From contig DLRQ01000049.1 in NCBI GenBank assembly GCA_002501135.1, forward strand, positions 1 to 7,473: a DNA stretch of 7,473 bases, written 5' to 3'. The notes under the pieces are model-generated. The model ran no database searches. It was not told the DNA's origin and saw nothing but the letters and a program-made list of their open reading frames with translations. The position numbers were made by a program, and so were the translations under genes. The stretch's first letter is position 1. Each line of letters starts with the position of its first letter. This stretch comes from Candidatus Neomicrothrix sp. UBA7884 (GTDB lineage: Bacteria > Actinomycetota > Acidimicrobiia > Acidimicrobiales > MedAcidi-G1). Shown in pieces: positions 5,905-7,473 of this stretch.

Positions 5905-7203
5905 TCAGTCTCCGCAGACGGCTGAGATCGCCTCGCCAACGACCTTCACCGTCGTCTCCATCTCGGCTGTTGTGATCGTGAAGGGCGGCCCGACCAGGAG
6001 CGCGTCTGGTGCGTTGCCATCACCAGCCGGATAGACCCACACTCCACGCCTCAACGCCTCGCTGACCACCTGTCCGGCCATTCCGGTTGTCGGGCTGTAG
6101 GGCCGGCCCAACTCCTTGTCCTCGACGAGTTCGATGCCGATCATCAGGCCGAGGCCGCGAACGTCGCTGACATGGGGGTGTTCGCCGAGGGGACTCAACA
6201 GGGCCAGGAACTCAGCTCCCTTCGTGGCGCTCGCCGAAACCAGATCCTCGTCTTCGAGAATCTTCAGGGTGGCCACACCAGCGGCACATGCGGCCGAGTG
6301 GGCTGAGAAGGTGAAGAACATCATTCCCGAGCCGGCTTCGGCTATCGGGGCCACCACCTTCTCAGAGGCGAACACGCCCCCGAGGGGTGCGTAGCCACCG
6401 GAGAGGCCCTTGCCGCCAACCATGATGTCGGGTACAACTCCCCAGTGGTCGATGCCGAACGTCCTGCCGGTGCGACCGAACCCTGTCATTACCTCGTCGG
6501 CAATGAGCAGGATTCCATGGGCGTCACAGATTTCCCTTACATCGGTCCACCAGTCATCGGGCGGCAGCACGGCACCTGCGGCGGCTCCGATCACCGGTTC
6601 GGCGATCACCGCTGCGATCGTGTCCGGGTCTTCTGACTCGATGACCTTCTCGAGGCCCTCAGCATCAGCCACCGGCATCTTGGGGAAGTCGGTAAGGATG
6701 TGGTCGAATCCGCTCCGCCGTGAGCGATGCCCCCCGACTGCCAGCGTTGTCATGGTCGTTCCGTGGTAGGAGGTCTCCCGCCCGATGACCTTCCAGCGCT
6801 CCGGCCGTCCGGCCGACGTGTGGTGGCTGATCGCCAGACGGATCGCCGAGTCGACAGACTCCGATCCGCCGCTCACGAGGGCCACCTGACTGAGTTCGGG
6901 AGGCAGCCACCGCTCCCTGAGAGTCTCGACGAGAGCGATCCGCTCCTCTGTCACCCAGGGGGGAATCACGTAGGAGACCCGCTGGGTGGCGTGTGCCACG
7001 GCTGCGGCCACCTCAGCCCGACCATGGCCGATGTTGACCGCAACGGCACCGCCACCGGCGTCGATCACCTCACGACCGCCATCAAAGTAGAGCGTGCAAC
7101 CCTCGGCCTTCTCCACGACCGGCGGCACCCCACCAGACGGTATGAACTGGAACGATGCTGCCCGGTGGTCTTCCATCGGCAGATTCTTACCTGTTATGGC
7201 CAT
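5905..7203 (-). CDS. Class III PLP-dependent aminotransferase, substrate unknown
   Basis: A 432-residue fold-type I aminotransferase of the class III (omega-amino acid/ornithine) group, moving an amino group from an amine donor to an oxo-acid acceptor. Seen in order: SGGSESVDSAIRLA, the YHGTT segment, ADEVMTGFGRTG with the PLP-pyridine aspartate D236, and the Schiff-base lysine K265 in GGKGLSGGYAPLGG, 29 residues later as is normal for the class. The C-terminal part has VRGLGLMIGIELV. The length is typical and no residue appears broken. Start: ATG 7203 is preferred, with AGGTGG (7212-7207) and GGAG (7217-7214) upstream. A GTG at 7233 would add 10 residues, and an ATG at 7176 would remove 9. 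It lies between smpB and ssrA on the opposite strand. Candidate substrates such as beta-alanine, taurine, polyamines or other amines cannot be told apart from sequence alone. Confidence 0.92.
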   Translation of the reverse strand: MAITGKNLPMEDHRAASFQFIPSGGVPPVVEKAEGCTLYFDGGREVIDAGGGAVAVNIGHGRAEVAAAVAHATQRVSYVIPPWVTEERIALVETLRERWLPPELSQVALVSGGSESVDSAIRLAISHHTSAGRPERWKVIGRETSYHGTTMTTLAVGGHRSRRSGFDHILTDFPKMPVADAEGLEKVIESEDPDTIAAVIAEPVIGAAAGAVLPPDDWWTDVREICDAHGILLIADEVMTGFGRTGRTFGIDHWGVVPDIMVGGKGLSGGYAPLGGVFASEKVVAPIAEAGSGMMFFTFSAHSAACAAGVATLKILEDEDLVSASATKGAEFLALLSPLGEHPHVSDVRGLGLMIGIELVEDKELGRPYSPTTGMAGQVVSEALRRGVWVYPAGDGNAPDALLVGPPFTITTAEMETTVKVVGEAISAVCGD

Positions 7204-7324
7204 GTTCCACCTACTCCGACTGCTGCCTGTCACACCTCACCGGTAGCCTTGAGGCGCAGAACCTTGACAACTGAGTATTCAGACTGCACGTTGCGGCAGC
7301 CTTTCGGGCTGTCGTACACACCAC
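7204..7324. promoter_or_regulatory. Divergent intergenic region between the aminotransferase and ssrA
   Basis: These 121 bases should carry promoters for both neighbours. On the minus side is the aminotransferase ribosome-binding site (7207-7217). TTGACA at 7264-7269 is a perfect -35, but no matching -10 sits 16-18 bases downstream; its complement reads TTGTCA for the opposite direction, with only a poor TACCGG 19 bases on. Nearest ssrA, TTGCGG (7291-7296), an 18-base spacer and TACACA (7315-7320) give a weak promoter ending four bases before the tmRNA. A hairpin (7294-7314; CAGCC/GGCTG core plus flanking pairs, loop TTTCG) lies in that spacer. No protein gene is seen here. Confidence 0.35.
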
Positions 7325-7473
7325 GGGGCTGATCGGTTTCGACGCCGATGGCAGTGGGCGTGTCGTGCGACCGGAGTTGCCCAGACTCCCTAAACGGGGC
7401 AACCAAAGAGACGCCAACACGGACGATCTCGCTCTCGCTGCCTGACCTAGTCAGGTAGTTGAGAGTCACTGCG
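7325..7473 (+). ncRNA. ssrA: Transfer-messenger RNA (tmRNA), 5' part; runs off the window
   Basis: The first 149 bases or so of a tmRNA of expected length 350-400; the 3' tRNA-like half is outside. The 5' end GGGGCTGATCGGTTTCGACG (7325-7344) is the conserved tmRNA start, whose GGGGCTG pairs with the missing 3' end. Before the tag is CGGGGCAACCAAAGAGAC (7395-7412), close to the mycobacterial pre-tag sequence as I remember it. The tag begins at GCC 7413 and ends with CTCGCTCTCGCTGCC and stop TGA at 7443. The stop lies in a perfect hairpin, CCTGAC (7441-7446) with GTCAGG (7450-7455) and a 3-base loop, as in helix 5 of other tmRNAs. With SmpB it rescues stalled ribosomes and marks their products for proteolysis. 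The 5' boundary is set by motif and could be off by a base or two. Confidence 0.93.
7413..7445 (+). other. tmRNA proteolysis-tag reading frame
   Basis: The codons GCC AAC ACG GAC GAT CTC, then GCT CTC GCT GCC and stop TGA, encode ANTDDLALAA. The tag is ten encoded residues, as in E. coli (ANDENYALAA); the alanine carried by tmRNA would precede it. The resume codon is assigned from this match and from GAGAC just before it, at the place of UAGUC in E. coli. The C-terminal ALAA needed for ClpXP-type recognition is kept, with leucine where tyrosine is usual. Confidence 0.9.

Noticed and set aside
7294..7314. Hairpin before ssrA as an intrinsic terminator
   Set aside because: There is no T-run on either strand, and no gene on either strand ends into it.
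6727..7332. 201-codon plus-strand frame opposite the aminotransferase start and reaching the tmRNA
   Set aside because: It is antisense to a well-supported coding region and runs through the intergenic DNA into ssrA; its translation has no recognisable family features.
7230..7469. Minus-strand open frames covering the end of the window
   Set aside because: They are antisense to the tmRNA, which is identified by its 5' end, pre-tag sequence and tag.

Overview
The window is high-GC DNA (about 60-65 % by eye), densely packed and mostly housekeeping in content. It most likely comes from an actinomycete-type bacterium. Three things point there: a mec-cysM pair next to rph and rdgB, a neighbourhood I know from Mycobacterium; a tmRNA whose pre-tag and tag-end sequence resembles the mycobacterial one as I remember it; and several GTG starts without a Shine-Dalgarno sequence but with a TANNNT box a few bases upstream. 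A class such as Acidimicrobiia is possible, but this is inference. I see no mobile element, CRISPR array or phage gene.

Layout, left to right. (1) The 3' part of a tRNA-Leu(UAG) (1-69, +). (2) One base later, a GTG-started gene for an 811-residue PAS-PAS-PAS-GGDEF-EAL cyclic-di-GMP enzyme (71-2506, +). Its stop codon shares a CTAG with that of the convergent rdgB. (3) A minus-strand cluster, transcribed mec > cysM > rph > rdgB (5363 down to 2503): a JAMM-type CysO-cysteine peptidase, an O-phosphoserine-type cysteine synthase, RNase PH and a house-cleaning NTP pyrophosphatase. (4) A 55-base divergent promoter region between mec and smpB, with an apparently leaderless start on each side. (5) smpB (5419-5892, +). 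(6) A class III PLP aminotransferase on the minus strand (7203-5905), convergent with smpB. (7) The 5' part of ssrA (tmRNA) from about 7325 to the window edge (+), including the complete proteolysis tag, Ala-Asn-Thr-Asp-Asp-Leu-Ala-Leu-Ala-Ala, ending in TGA.

How the genes fit together. SmpB and tmRNA form the trans-translation ribosome-rescue system; here their genes are about 1.4 kb apart with the aminotransferase between them in the opposite orientation. Mec and CysM belong to the thiocarboxylate-carrier route to cysteine (CysO, CysM, Mec in M. tuberculosis). The carrier gene cysO, which lies between mec and cysM in M. tuberculosis, is absent here, although CysM keeps the arginine that marks O-phosphoserine enzymes. 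RNase PH and RdgB are a common tRNA-trimming and nucleotide-sanitation pair. The cyclic-di-GMP enzyme appears to depend on the tRNA-Leu transcript for expression.

No clearly new multi-gene system was found. The points most worth checking are the tRNA/mRNA junction, the missing cysO, the split smpB-ssrA pair with its leucine-containing tag, the paired leaderless promoters, and a perfect hairpin between cysM and rph.
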